Assembly (NCBI GenBank): GCA_017557505.1
Contig: JAFYYP010000007.1
Span: forward strand, 62,001-126,000
Direction of reading: 5' to 3'
Source of the DNA: Bacillota bacterium
GTDB lineage: Bacteria > Bacillota > Clostridia > Peptostreptococcales > Anaerovoracaceae
Length of the DNA: 64,000 nucleotides
The position numbers and the translations under genes are program-made. The notes below the pieces were generated by a model that saw only the letters and a list, made by a program, of their open reading frames with translations, was not told the DNA's origin and did not search any database. Positions 1 through 8,736 of this stretch are shown here, piece after piece (the first letter of the stretch is position 1; each line of letters opens with the position of its first letter).

Positions 1-100
1 TATAAACAGCAGACACCGCAGCGGGCAGGAGCATAGCCGCTCCCACGACGGACGCCACGGCGCTGAGTACTTTTGCGATAAGTTTCCGGTTTAATAACAT
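1..100 (-). CDS. Probable TrkH-type potassium transporter subunit, N-terminal fragment
   Basis: Only the first 33 codons lie in the window; the gene runs off the left edge. The start ATG (minus strand, 98-100) sits directly against the trkA stop codon at 101-103, so the two are translationally adjacent. The visible peptide begins MLLNRKLIAKVLSAVASVVG and continues into a hydrophobic stretch, as expected for the first membrane helix of a transporter. Identification rests on position: TrkA regulators are normally encoded next to their TrkH/KtrB channel subunit. The fragment itself is too short to prove the family. Confidence 0.6.
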   Translation of the reverse strand, partial: MLLNRKLIAKVLSAVASVVGAAMLLPAAVSAVY

Positions 101-1444
101 TTAGTGCTTCAGAAGTCCTTCCAGTTTCGGTACGGACGAAAGCAGGGACAGGATGATGACCCTGTCTCCGACCTGCACTTTCGTGCGGCCTGTCGGGATG
201 ATGACGTCGTCGCCGCGGTGGATCGCCGCGATGATGACGCCCTCGGGGATATCCAGATCCAGCAGGGTCTTCTCGGTCAGAGGCATATGGCGTTCCGCCC
301 AGACCTCGATGAATTCGGCCTGGCCCTGGATGAGCTGCGAGAAGATGACGATGCCGTCTTTCTGGATGAAGCGCAGGATATTGGACGCGCACATGTCCAC
401 GGGGTTGATGATCATGGACACGCCGAGCGTTTCGGTCAGGGACGCGTAGTTCTTGCGGCTGACCTTTGCCACGACTTCTTCGATGTTGTGCTGCTTCGCG
501 GTCAGCGACAGCAGAAGGTTCTCTTCGTCGAAGCCGGTCGCCGCCACGAAAGCGTCCATGTCGTCCATGTTCTCTTCGCGCAGCAGGTTCGTGTCGGTCG
601 CGTCGCCGTGGAGCACGAGTACGCCGTTCAGCTTGGCGGACAGCCATTCGCAGCGCGAACGGTCCACCTCGATGATCTTGACGGCTGCGCCGAAGTCGGA
701 CAGCATCTTCGCGAGGAAATAACCTGTCTTGCCGCCGCCGGCGATCATGACGCGCTTCAGATCCGTATAGACGACGTTTTCGTGGACCTTCTGGCTGATC
801 TCCGTGATCCGCGCTTCCTGACCGATGATGTAGATCGTGTCGCCGGCCAGCAGTCTCGTGCTGCCGTTGGGCACGATGATCTTGCCGCCGCGCGAAACGG
901 CCGCGATCAGCACGTCGGGCAGGATGCCTGGCAGGGCGCGCACCTGGGTGTCCACGAGGCCGGGGATCTTGTCGATCTTGAATTCCAGGATCGTGACCCC
1001 GTCCGCCAGGAACTTTCCGTCCTTCAGCGTGTATTTCTCGGTCAGGTACTTGTAGATCTCCTGCGCGCAGGCCAGGTCCGGGTTGACGATGTGGTCGATG
1101 CGCTGGGTCTTCATGATGAAGTCCAGCTGCTCCACGTGTTCCGGGGAACGCACCCGCGCGATGGTCTGCGGGCAGCCCAGTTCCTTGGCGAAACTGCAGA
1201 TGACGATGTTGCGGTCATCCTGGTCCGTCGCCGCGATCAGAAGGTCGTACGTCCAGATCTTCAGTTCCTTCATGACTTCGACCTGCTTCGCGTTCGCCGC
1301 GACCGTCAGGACGTCATAGCGCCCGCTGACCTTCTGGATCAGCGCTTCGTCTTTGTCGATCAGTGTGATCTCATTTCCGCCGCCCAGCAGGGCTTCTGTG
1401 ATGGCGAGCCCGAGCTTTCCGGCTCCTACGATTGCTACTTTCAT
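101..1444 (-). CDS. trkA: Trk system potassium uptake protein TrkA
   Basis: Cytoplasmic regulatory subunit that binds nucleotide and gates the TrkH potassium channel. The 447-residue protein has the usual duplicated RCK arrangement: a first Rossmann domain opening with GAGKLG (residues 7-12), a TrkA-C domain around residues 140-225, a second Rossmann domain with GGGKTG near residue 237, and a second TrkA-C domain at the end. Length matches full two-repeat TrkA proteins. The start ATG is preceded by TGAGG at a good distance. It lies 46 nt downstream of the zinc-ribbon membrane protein at 1491-2144 and directly upstream of the putative trkH, so the three probably share the promoter near 2181. 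Confidence 0.95.
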   Translation of the reverse strand: MKVAIVGAGKLGLAITEALLGGGNEITLIDKDEALIQKVSGRYDVLTVAANAKQVEVMKELKIWTYDLLIAATDQDDRNIVICSFAKELGCPQTIARVRSPEHVEQLDFIMKTQRIDHIVNPDLACAQEIYKYLTEKYTLKDGKFLADGVTILEFKIDKIPGLVDTQVRALPGILPDVLIAAVSRGGKIIVPNGSTRLLAGDTIYIIGQEARITEISQKVHENVVYTDLKRVMIAGGGKTGYFLAKMLSDFGAAVKIIEVDRSRCEWLSAKLNGVLVLHGDATDTNLLREENMDDMDAFVAATGFDEENLLLSLTAKQHNIEEVVAKVSRKNYASLTETLGVSMIINPVDMCASNILRFIQKDGIVIFSQLIQGQAEFIEVWAERHMPLTEKTLLDLDIPEGVIIAAIHRGDDVIIPTGRTKVQVGDRVIILSLLSSVPKLEGLLKH

Positions 1445-1466
1445 GTTTGCCTCAAATAATCATTGA

Positions 1467-1485
1467 GGGCGGCTTCAAGCCGCCC
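1467..1485 (-). terminator. Hairpin between the zinc-ribbon gene and trkA
   Basis: A perfect 7-bp GC stem (GGGCGGC / GCCGCCC) with a 5-nt loop. On the minus strand it is followed by TCAATGATTATTTG, which is not a real U tract, so it may be a weak terminator, an mRNA-stability hairpin or a processing site in the operon rather than a full stop. Confidence 0.4.
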
Positions 1486-1490
1486 GGATC

Positions 1491-2144
1491 CTATTCTTCT
1501 TCTTCGTTTATACGGTTTGCCTTTTCGTAATGTTCCGCCAGTTCTTCCGCCTGGTCCTTTACGTTCTCCATCTCAGCCTTGGCTGCAAGCTCTGCCTTCA
1601 GCTTCTCGAGTTCGTCCTCTTCGAGCGGGAAATGCGCGCCGCACTTTCTGCACGTGACGGAATAATACATCTTGCGGCGGGCATGTGTGGCCAGGTCCAT
1701 CGTAACGAGCGTGATCGCGACGAGCGCGATGATGACGTTCAGCACTCTGAGCATGACGAGAACGCCGATCAGGGCCATCAGGATGGCATCTCTTGCGAGC
1801 AGGCCCTTCGTCTTTTTTGAATAGCGGTAGCGCTTGCCTTCGTGTTCGGCCGTCGTGCCGCAGAACGGGCAGGTCGCGTAAAAATAGTTGTCGTCGCTCA
1901 GACGCTTCTCGAACAGTCCTTCTTCGTCGCGCACGCTTTCCGGATTCAGGAACAGTTGCTTTTTACGGAAAAAGTCGCCTCTTTTACCGGGGATAGTCGT
2001 CAGGTCGACCGCACCGTTCTCGAAGCGCTTGATGCCGAGCAGTTTTTCCGTTTCTGCCTGGCGTTCCTCTTCAGGCAGGGATTTGATATATTCGATCTGC
2101 TCCTCTGTGAGATACATCTCCAGAGATTCTTTCTGTTTTGCCAT
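1491..2144 (-). CDS. Membrane protein with a zinc ribbon split by a transmembrane hairpin
   Basis: 217 residues of unknown function. An acidic N-terminal region (1-85) is followed by CPFC (C92, C95), a hydrophobic hairpin of two likely membrane segments (about 115-150), a second pair CRKC (C165, C168), and a charged, coiled-coil-prone C-terminus rich in Glu and Lys. The two CxxC pairs look like the halves of one zinc ribbon brought together by the membrane hairpin. The start ATG has AGGAGG upstream on the minus strand. It is the first gene of the trkA operon and is divergent from der. I do not recognise the family; a role in potassium uptake is only suggested by position. Confidence 0.8.
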   Translation of the reverse strand: MAKQKESLEMYLTEEQIEYIKSLPEEERQAETEKLLGIKRFENGAVDLTTIPGKRGDFFRKKQLFLNPESVRDEEGLFEKRLSDDNYFYATCPFCGTTAEHEGKRYRYSKKTKGLLARDAILMALIGVLVMLRVLNVIIALVAITLVTMDLATHARRKMYYSVTCRKCGAHFPLEEDELEKLKAELAAKAEMENVKDQAEELAEHYEKANRINEEEE

Positions 2145-2180
2145 TCGTCACAGCCTCCTGTCGGGAAATGATTATTTAAC

Positions 2181-2189
2181 AGTATACCA
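2181..2189 (-). promoter_or_regulatory. Extended -10 promoter of the 1491-2144 / trkA operon
   Basis: Minus-strand TGGTATACT, an extended -10 element about 37 nt upstream of the start codon at 2144. No good -35 is visible, as is normal for extended -10 promoters. It faces away from the der promoter at 2231-2239. Confidence 0.6.
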
Positions 2190-2230
2190 CAAAAGAGTAG
2201 CCTTGTCCGCTTTTTATTGATTGTACGCTA

Positions 2231-2239
2231 TGGTATAAT
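2231..2239 (+). promoter_or_regulatory. Extended -10 promoter of the der operon
   Basis: TGGTATAAT with a perfect -10 hexamer (2234-2239), 31 nt before the der start. The -35 candidate (TTTTTA, 2211-2216, 17-nt spacer) is poor. Confidence 0.7.
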
Positions 2240-2270
2240 CATTTGGTTAGACTTAAGAAAGAGGTACCTC

Positions 2271-3599
2271 ATGAGTAAACCCATCGTAGCGATCGTGGGA
2301 CGCCCCAACGTGGGCAAATCCACGTTTTTCAATAAGATCGTCGGACGGCGCATTTCCATCGTGGAAGATACGCCCGGCGTGACCCGCGACAGGATCATCG
2401 CGGAAGCGGAATGGACGGGTCACCATTTCTTCCTGATCGATACCGGCGGCATCGAACCGGATTCCAAGGAAGTCATTCCCGCGCAGATGCGCATGCAGGC
2501 GGAACTCGCCATGGACATGGCGGACGTCATCCTGTTCCTCGTGGACGGGAGGGAAGGCCTGACGACCGCGGACGAAGAAGTCGCGGCCATGCTGCGCCGC
2601 AAGGGCAAGGACGTTATCCTGGTCGCCAACAAGATCGATACGCCGAAGATGCCCGATCATTATTACGATTTCTATGAACTCGGCCTGGGCGAACCGTTCG
2701 CGATCTCTTCCACGAACCAGCTGGGTCTTGGCGACCTGCTCGACGAGATCGTCGGGCGCTTCTCCGAAAAATCCATGGCGGAAGAAGAGGAAGACGACAT
2801 CAAGATCGCGATCATCGGCAAACCGAACGTGGGCAAGTCTTCGATCGTGAACGCCTTTGTGGGCGAAGAACGCGTTATCGTCAGCGATATCGCCGGCACG
2901 ACGAGGGATTCGATCGACACGCCTTTCGAAAAGGACGGCGTCAAATATACGCTGATCGACACCGCCGGGATCCGCCGCAGAAGCAAGGTGACGGACGACG
3001 TGGAGAAATTCTCCGTCGTGCGTGCCGTTGCGGCCATCGAACGCTGCGACGTGGCGCTGCTCGTCATCGACGCGACAGAAGGCGTCACCGAGCAGGACAA
3101 GAAGATCGCCGGCATCGCGCACGAAGCCGGCAAGGGCATCGTCGTCGTCGTGAACAAGTGGGACCTCGTGACGAAGGAGACCAACACCATGCGCGACTAT
3201 GAACGCAAGGTGAAGGGCGAACTCGTGTTCATGAGCTATGCGCCTGTTCTGTTCACGTCCGCGCTGAAAGGGCAGAGGCTGCCTCAGGTGATCGAGACCG
3301 CGAGAAACGTTGCCGAAATACGCGCCATGCGGGTTTCCACGGGTCAGCTGAACAACCTGATCCAGGACGCCATGATGATGAACAATCCGCCGAGCGACAA
3401 AGGCCGCCGGCTGAAGATCTACTACGTGACCCAGGTGGGCGTCAAGCCGCCCCTGTTCAGCTTCCAGGTGAATAACCGCGAACTGATGCATTTCTCGTAT
3501 TCGAGATATCTGGAGAACAAGATCCGCGATGCGTACAGCTTTGCCGGCACGTCCATCAAGTTCGTGTTCCGCGAGAAAGGGGAAAAGGACGATGTTTAA
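2271..3599 (+). CDS. der: Ribosome biogenesis GTPase Der (EngA)
   Basis: Essential double GTPase needed for maturation of the 50S ribosomal subunit. The protein (442 residues from this start) has two tandem G domains: GRPNVGKST near residues 10-18 with DTPG and NKID motifs, and GKPNVGKSS near residue 183 with DTAG and NKWD, followed by the KH-like C-terminal domain. I place the start at ATG 2271 (MSKPIVAIVG), which has an AAGAGG element upstream; an earlier in-frame start at 2217 would lie upstream of the -10 box and is not credible. It overlaps plsY by 8 nt and heads the order der-plsY-gpsA common in Clostridia. Confidence 0.98.
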   Translation: MSKPIVAIVGRPNVGKSTFFNKIVGRRISIVEDTPGVTRDRIIAEAEWTGHHFFLIDTGGIEPDSKEVIPAQMRMQAELAMDMADVILFLVDGREGLTTADEEVAAMLRRKGKDVILVANKIDTPKMPDHYYDFYELGLGEPFAISSTNQLGLGDLLDEIVGRFSEKSMAEEEEDDIKIAIIGKPNVGKSSIVNAFVGEERVIVSDIAGTTRDSIDTPFEKDGVKYTLIDTAGIRRRSKVTDDVEKFSVVRAVAAIERCDVALLVIDATEGVTEQDKKIAGIAHEAGKGIVVVVNKWDLVTKETNTMRDYERKVKGELVFMSYAPVLFTSALKGQRLPQVIETARNVAEIRAMRVSTGQLNNLIQDAMMMNNPPSDKGRRLKIYYVTQVGVKPPLFSFQVNNRELMHFSYSRYLENKIRDAYSFAGTSIKFVFREKGEKDDV

Positions 3600-4188
3600 T
3601 GTCTGGGCCATCCTGGCCTGCATCGCAGCGTATTTTCTGGGCAACGTCTCCCCGGCCATCCTCGTCAGCCGCGCGATCGGCGGCAAGGAGGGCGATATCC
3701 GCAAGCAGGGGTCCGGCAACCCGGGCACGACGAACATGCTGCGCGTCTACGGCAAAAAAGCCGCCGCGGTGACGCTGCTGATCGACGTGCTGAAAGGCGT
3801 CGCTGCCGTGCTGATCGGCCGCGCTTTAGGCGGCGAACCTCTGGCGTATCTGTGCGGTTTCCTCGTGGAGCTCGGTCATATGTATCCGGTGTGCTGGGGA
3901 TTCAAAGGCGGCAAGGGCATCGCCACAGGGTTAGGCATTCTGCTGGCCATCTCGCCGGTCTACGGCCTGCTGGAACTGGCTGTAGCGGTGATCTTTTTCG
4001 TCGCCACGAAGATGGTCTCGCCCGGATCGCTGGCTGCCGCAGCCGCGCTGCCCATCCTGGCCCATTTCTTCGCGCCGGGATTCTTCTGGTACGCATTGAT
4101 TCTTGGAATCATCGTAATATACAAGCATAGGAGTAATATTAAAAAGCTGATCAACCACGAAGAGAGCAAGATCAGTTTTAAGAAATAA
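3592..4188 (+). CDS. plsY: Acyl-phosphate:glycerol-3-phosphate acyltransferase PlsY
   Basis: Integral membrane enzyme that moves the acyl group from acyl-phosphate (made by PlsX, encoded at 22192) to glycerol-3-phosphate, the first step of phospholipid synthesis. 198 residues with several membrane helices and the family signatures GSGNPGTTN (after the first helix) and KGGKGIATG. The start ATG 3592 overlaps the end of der by 8 nt; the GGGGAAAAGG just upstream can serve as ribosome binding site. A longer upstream start would read through der in another frame and is rejected. It sits before gpsA, whose product supplies the glycerol-3-phosphate. Confidence 0.96.
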   Translation: MFNVWAILACIAAYFLGNVSPAILVSRAIGGKEGDIRKQGSGNPGTTNMLRVYGKKAAAVTLLIDVLKGVAAVLIGRALGGEPLAYLCGFLVELGHMYPVCWGFKGGKGIATGLGILLAISPVYGLLELAVAVIFFVATKMVSPGSLAAAAALPILAHFFAPGFFWYALILGIIVIYKHRSNIKKLINHEESKISFKK

Positions 4189-4196
4189 AGCATCGG

Positions 4197-4299
4197 CTGA
4201 GGAGCCGGGCAAACCAAGTGAGGTCGTCTGCAAGCGCCGGAGCGCAGCGACAGAGCGAGCCGAGCGGGTTTGTCCGGTCCGAAGACGATACGGAGGAAT
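4197..4299 (+). other. Structured intergenic element between plsY and gpsA
   Basis: This gap contains an imperfect 11-bp inverted repeat (CCGGGCAAACC near 4206, GGTTTGTCCGG near 4268, one G-U pair) that encloses a GC-rich inner region with a small hairpin GCGC-CGGA-GCGC. No U tract follows. It could be an operon-internal RNA structure that limits or stabilises the downstream message. No ORF or known riboswitch is visible. Confidence 0.45.
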
Positions 4300-4303
4300 A
4301 AGA

Positions 4304-5323
4304 ATGAGCAAACAAATCGCTGTTATAGGCGCAGGCAGCTGGGGCACCGCCCTGGCGAAGACGCTGGCCCTCAACGGCCATTCCGTCCGCATGTGGGACC
4401 TCGATACCAAGCACCTCGAAGAGATGCAGGCGAACCGCGAGAACGTAAGATATCTGCCCGGGGTCAAACTGCCCGATTCCGTAGAGATCTGCATGGAAGA
4501 GCGCGAATGCCTGAAGGATGCGGACCTCGTGCTGTTCGGCGTGCCTGCCCAGCATTTCCGCGTCGCGTTCCAGATCGCGCTGGCGCTGATGCCCGAAGAC
4601 GCCCTGGTCGTGAACGTGGCCAAGGGCATCGAACAGGCGTCGCTGCAGCGCATGTCTGAGATCGCGTATTCCGTCAAGCCATCCGTGAAGTATGTCGTGC
4701 TGTCCGGCCCTTCGCATGCCGAGGAAGTCGGCCGCGAGATGCCGACGACCGTTGCGGTCGCTTCGAAGGACATGGATCTGGCCCGCGAGGTGCAGGATAT
4801 CTTCATGAACGATTTCTTCCGCATCTACACGAACAGCGACGTGGCAGGTCTGGAACTGGGCGGTTCCCTGAAGAACATCATCGCGCTTGGCGCAGGCATC
4901 GCTGACGGTCTGGGCTACGGCGACAACGCCAAAGCCGCCATGATGACCCGCGGCATCGTCGAGATGACCCGTCTGGGGGTCAAGCTCGGGGCGAAACCCG
5001 AGACCTTCTCCGGCCTGTCCGGTGTGGGCGACCTGATCGTCACGTGCTGTTCCATGCATTCGCGCAACCGCCGCTGCGGCATCCTGATCGGCCAGGGCAT
5101 GGAGCCCAAGGAAGCCGTGAAGGAAGTCGGCATGGTCGTCGAAGGTATGTACACGGCCGACGCTGCGTACCGGCTGGCGAAGAAACTGGGCGTCGAGATG
5201 CCCATCACGGAAGCGATCTATAAAGTCGTACAGGGCGAGGTTTCTGCGGCAGACGCGGTGCACGCCCTGATGACCCGCGCCAGAAAAGGCGAGAACGAAA
5301 CTTTGGTAAAGGACCTGCTGTAA
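4304..5323 (+). CDS. gpsA: NAD(P)H-dependent glycerol-3-phosphate dehydrogenase
   Basis: Cytoplasmic enzyme reducing dihydroxyacetone phosphate to sn-glycerol-3-phosphate for phospholipid synthesis. 339 residues, normal family length. The N-terminal Rossmann motif GAGSWGTALA (residues 8-17) binds NAD(P)H; the SGPSHAEEV and the LGGSLKNIIALGAGI segments are family signatures containing substrate-binding lysines, and GLSGVGDLIVTC is also typical. CGGAGG lies 7 nt before the start. The stop overlaps the miaB start by one base. Confidence 0.98.
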   Translation: MSKQIAVIGAGSWGTALAKTLALNGHSVRMWDLDTKHLEEMQANRENVRYLPGVKLPDSVEICMEERECLKDADLVLFGVPAQHFRVAFQIALALMPEDALVVNVAKGIEQASLQRMSEIAYSVKPSVKYVVLSGPSHAEEVGREMPTTVAVASKDMDLAREVQDIFMNDFFRIYTNSDVAGLELGGSLKNIIALGAGIADGLGYGDNAKAAMMTRGIVEMTRLGVKLGAKPETFSGLSGVGDLIVTCCSMHSRNRRCGILIGQGMEPKEAVKEVGMVVEGMYTADAAYRLAKKLGVEMPITEAIYKVVQGEVSAADAVHALMTRARKGENETLVKDLL

Positions 5324-6684
5324 TGCCGAAAACCTATCACATCATCACGTTCGGCTGCCAGATGAACGAGCGCGACTCCGAAACACTTGCCGGCATGCTC
5401 GAGGCGGATGGATTTGTCAAAACAGAAGATAAAAACGCGGCAGACGTCGTCATTCTGAACACCTGCAGCGTGCGTGAGAACGCGGACAAGAAGTTCTTCG
5501 GCGTACTCGGTCAGCTGAAGCATCCCAAAGAAGACGACCCGACTAAGACGGTCTGCGTCTGCGGCTGCATGATGCAGCAGCAGCACGTCATCGATACGCT
5601 GAAGCAGAAGTATCCGTGGGTGGACCTCGTGTTCGGTACACACAACGTGTCCGAATTCCCGAAACTGCTGCGGGGCGTGCGCGAGACGAATTCCAAAGTC
5701 GTCGAGGTCTGGGAGGACGGCCGTGCCATCGCGGAAGGCCTGCCGGCCGCAAGAGAATATCCGTTCAAGGCGTTCGTGAACATCATGTACGGATGCAACA
5801 ATTTCTGCACGTACTGCATCGTGCCGTATACGAGAGGGCGCGAAAGAAGCAGAAGACCGGAGGATATCCTGGCTGAAGTGAGAGACCTGGCGGCGCACGG
5901 CTGCAAGGAGATCACGCTGCTGGGCCAGAACGTGAACTCCTACGGCAAGGTGAAGCACGGAGAAGGCAGCTACTGCTATCTGGAAGAACCGGAGGGGCAG
6001 GGCGTCGATTTCGCGAAGCTGCTGCGCATGGTGGATGAAGTGAGCGGCATCGAACGCATCCGCTTCATGACGAGCCACCCCAAGGATCTGTCGGACGATC
6101 TCATTGAAGCGTTCCGCGACTGCAAACATCTGTGCCATGCGTTCCATCTGCCCGTGCAGAGCGGCAGCGACGCCATCCTGAAGAAGATGAACCGGCACTA
6201 CGACCGCGAAAAGTATTTCGAAAGGGTGGAAAAACTGAGGGAAGCCTGTCCGAACATCGCTTTATCGACCGATATCATCGTCGGATTCCCGGGGGAAACA
6301 GAAGAAGATTTTCTGCAAACCATGGACCTGGTGCGCAGAGTCCGCTACGATTCGGCCTTCACGTTCCTGTATTCGGTGCGCAGAGGCACGCCGGCCGCGG
6401 CGATGGAAGATCAGGTGCCCGAAGACGTCAAGCATGAGCGGTTCAACCGCCTGATCGAACTGGTGCACGAGATCCAAGAAGAAAAGGCAGCGGAGGATCA
6501 GGACAAGATCCTGCCGGTGCTGATCGAGGGGTATTCGAAAACAGATAAGAATATGCTGACAGGCCGCACGGAAAGCGGCAAGACCGTGGATCTGCCGGGC
6601 GGTCCGGAGCTGATCGGACAGATCGTACCCGTGCGGATCACGAAGGCGCAGACTTTCTCCTGCTACGGGGAAGTCGCGGAATAG
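5323..6684 (+). CDS. miaB: tRNA-2-methylthio-N6-dimethylallyladenosine synthase MiaB
   Basis: Radical-SAM methylthiotransferase that adds a methylthio group to i6A37 in tRNAs reading UNN codons. 453 residues: N-terminal UPF0004 domain with its cluster cysteines (C12 and two further Cys in NTCSV and CGCM), the radical SAM motif C158-x3-C162-x2-C165, and a C-terminal TRAM domain. The TAATG overlap with gpsA implies translational coupling. In many Clostridia mutS follows miaB; here transcription instead meets a minus-strand gene two bases later, so the operon ends at this point. Confidence 0.97.
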   Translation: MPKTYHIITFGCQMNERDSETLAGMLEADGFVKTEDKNAADVVILNTCSVRENADKKFFGVLGQLKHPKEDDPTKTVCVCGCMMQQQHVIDTLKQKYPWVDLVFGTHNVSEFPKLLRGVRETNSKVVEVWEDGRAIAEGLPAAREYPFKAFVNIMYGCNNFCTYCIVPYTRGRERSRRPEDILAEVRDLAAHGCKEITLLGQNVNSYGKVKHGEGSYCYLEEPEGQGVDFAKLLRMVDEVSGIERIRFMTSHPKDLSDDLIEAFRDCKHLCHAFHLPVQSGSDAILKKMNRHYDREKYFERVEKLREACPNIALSTDIIVGFPGETEEDFLQTMDLVRRVRYDSAFTFLYSVRRGTPAAAMEDQVPEDVKHERFNRLIELVHEIQEEKAAEDQDKILPVLIEGYSKTDKNMLTGRTESGKTVDLPGGPELIGQIVPVRITKAQTFSCYGEVAE

Positions 6685-6685
6685 A

Positions 6686-7222
6686 CTAACTCAACGCTTC
6701 GTACTCATCCTTCAGCATCGACATCAGGTGCACGTCGTACAGTTTGCCGTTCTTGCGGCAGTTGCGGCGCAGCACACCTTCGTATTGAAAGCCCAGCGAC
6801 AGGTACAGCCCTGCTGCTGGGTTTCCTGTATAGTGGTCCAGATAGAAACGTTCCAGTTTCAGGTCTTCGAAGGCGCACTTCATGATCGCCAGCATGGCCT
6901 GTTTGCCGTAGCCTTTGCCGCGCAGGGCCGGATCGGCGATGTAGATGCGCCACAGTTCCGCTTTCCATCCTTCGATGATGTCGCACAATACGACGCGCCC
7001 GATCGGCGTGCCGTCTTTGAAGCAGATGGTCAACTGCATGCTGGCCGGGTCATCGCAGTCTTTTCGAAACTTCTCCGAGACCTCTTCGAGCGTCTGCCCG
7101 TCCCGGATGCTGAAGAACTCCGTCACGGCAGGCTGCAGCTCCCATTCGTAAAACGTATTCAGATCTTCGAAAACAGAAGGGCGGAGGATCAGGTCTTCCG
7201 TTTTCAATACGGGTTCCTTCAA
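6686..7222 (-). CDS. GNAT family N-acetyltransferase (RimJ/RimL type)
   Basis: A single-domain acetyltransferase using acetyl-CoA. The segment LRGKGYGKQAMLAI contains the (R/Q)xxGxG/A pyrophosphate-binding loop, and the GLYLSLGFQYEGVLR C-terminal part is typical of the RimL-like branch that acetylates proteins or small amines. The substrate cannot be told. I prefer TTG at 7222 as start because AGAGG lies 8 nt before it; the GTG three codons upstream (7231) overlaps that ribosome binding site. The gene begins 11 nt after the cls stop and converges on miaB with only one base between the stop codons. Confidence 0.88.
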   Translation of the reverse strand: MKEPVLKTEDLILRPSVFEDLNTFYEWELQPAVTEFFSIRDGQTLEEVSEKFRKDCDDPASMQLTICFKDGTPIGRVVLCDIIEGWKAELWRIYIADPALRGKGYGKQAMLAIMKCAFEDLKLERFYLDHYTGNPAAGLYLSLGFQYEGVLRRNCRKNGKLYDVHLMSMLKDEYEALS

Positions 7223-7233
7223 AATAAACACCT

Positions 7234-8715
7234 CTACAGAATATCCGAGATCAGGCGGCCGATGCTCTCCTTGACCCTCACAGACGTGGGGCGTTGGGCG
7301 TAGAGTACAGGCGTTAAGTGCGTAGACTGTTCCATGTCGCGGACGAACGCGCTGCGCAGCTGGGTCGCGATATCCCTGTCATAGACGACCGCGTTGCACT
7401 CGAAGTTCAGCTTAAAGCTGCGGATATCGAAATTCGCGGAGCCGACAGAGCACACTTCGTCGTCCACGGTGATGCACTTGCTGTGCAGAAAACCTTTGTT
7501 GTAGATATAGACCTTTACGCCGCATTCCATCAGGGAAGCGGCGTTGTTGTACGTGACCCAGTACACGAACGGATGGTCGGGTTTGTTCGGGATCATCAGA
7601 CGCACGTCGATGCCCGACAGCGCGGCGGTCTTGAGCGCTTCGAAGATGCTCTGGTCCGGGATGAAATAGGGGGTCTGGACGTACACGTTCTTTTTTGCTG
7701 TCGTGATCATCTTCAGGTAGACCCGCTTGATCTCTTCCTCCGGGCTGTCCGGTCCGCACGAAACGATCTGCACGCCGCTGCGGCCTGCGGGGATCAGCAC
7801 CTTGTAGTCCATCTCGTCGCCTTTGAAATCCTCGCCGCTCGCGTACTTCCAGTCCATGAGGAAACGGGCATCCACGTCTTCGACGCAGCCGCCGACCAGA
7901 CGCAGGTGCGTGTCGCGCCAGCCGCTGAATTTCTTGGATCTTCCTTCGTATTCGGACGCGACGTTCAGCCCGCCCACGTAGGCGACTTTCTCGTCGATGA
8001 CGACGAGTTTGCGGTGGTTGCGGTAGTTCGGACGCAACTGGATCTTAAAAATATTGGCGGGGAAGAAGAACGCGACTTTGCCGCCGGCGGCCTTCAGCCC
8101 CTTCAGGTGCTTTTCGCGGATCTGCATGCTCCCCATGGCGTCCAGCAGCAGGCGCACTTCCACGCCTTCTTCCGCCTTTTTGCGCAGCGCGCGCAGGATG
8201 CGCAGGCCCACGTCGTCGGGCTTCATGATGAAGTACTCCATGTTGATGAACTTCTCGGCCGCTTCGAGGTCGCGTACGAGCTGGTCGAACTTCTCTTTGC
8301 CCTCCGTAAAGACGCGCACGCCGTTGTTCTGGGAATAGAACGACATGGCATGCACCTGGTTGAGGTAGATGAGATCCTTCCACTTTTCGCCTTCCGGATT
8401 CAGGTGTTTGTACCGGCCGTAGGCCATGTCGTCCATCTGGATGCTGAGCTCTTCGCCGGCTTTCTGCATCTCGAACCGCGTCTGTTTGAACAGCTTCTGC
8501 CGCGTGATGTTCTGCGAGAGGAAGAAGTAAAGAAAAATGCCCACGCCAGGCAGCAGATTGATGACCATGAGCCAGGCCAGCGTGGCCGAGGGACTCTTTC
8601 TTTCGAGAAAAATGACCGCAAAACTCAGCACGAGGTCGATGACGAAGATCGTCAGGACGATCGCGGAGGGGGAATTCTCATAGATTTGGATCAGTCTGTA
8701 TAAGGCAGTGAGCAT
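7234..8715 (-). CDS. cls: Cardiolipin synthase (phospholipase D family)
   Basis: Membrane enzyme that condenses two phosphatidylglycerols into cardiolipin. 493 residues, standard length. Two N-terminal membrane helices (about residues 15-75) precede two phospholipase D modules, each with an HxKxxxxD motif: HRKLVVIDEK in the first half and HSKCITVDDE in the second. No strong ribosome binding site precedes the ATG at 8715, which is only 21 nt beyond the thioredoxin stop, so expression may depend on readthrough from trxA. Confidence 0.95.
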   Translation of the reverse strand: MLTALYRLIQIYENSPSAIVLTIFVIDLVLSFAVIFLERKSPSATLAWLMVINLLPGVGIFLYFFLSQNITRQKLFKQTRFEMQKAGEELSIQMDDMAYGRYKHLNPEGEKWKDLIYLNQVHAMSFYSQNNGVRVFTEGKEKFDQLVRDLEAAEKFINMEYFIMKPDDVGLRILRALRKKAEEGVEVRLLLDAMGSMQIREKHLKGLKAAGGKVAFFFPANIFKIQLRPNYRNHRKLVVIDEKVAYVGGLNVASEYEGRSKKFSGWRDTHLRLVGGCVEDVDARFLMDWKYASGEDFKGDEMDYKVLIPAGRSGVQIVSCGPDSPEEEIKRVYLKMITTAKKNVYVQTPYFIPDQSIFEALKTAALSGIDVRLMIPNKPDHPFVYWVTYNNAASLMECGVKVYIYNKGFLHSKCITVDDEVCSVGSANFDIRSFKLNFECNAVVYDRDIATQLRSAFVRDMEQSTHLTPVLYAQRPTSVRVKESIGRLISDIL

Positions 8716-8736
8716 TCGATCGTTGGGAAGAATATC

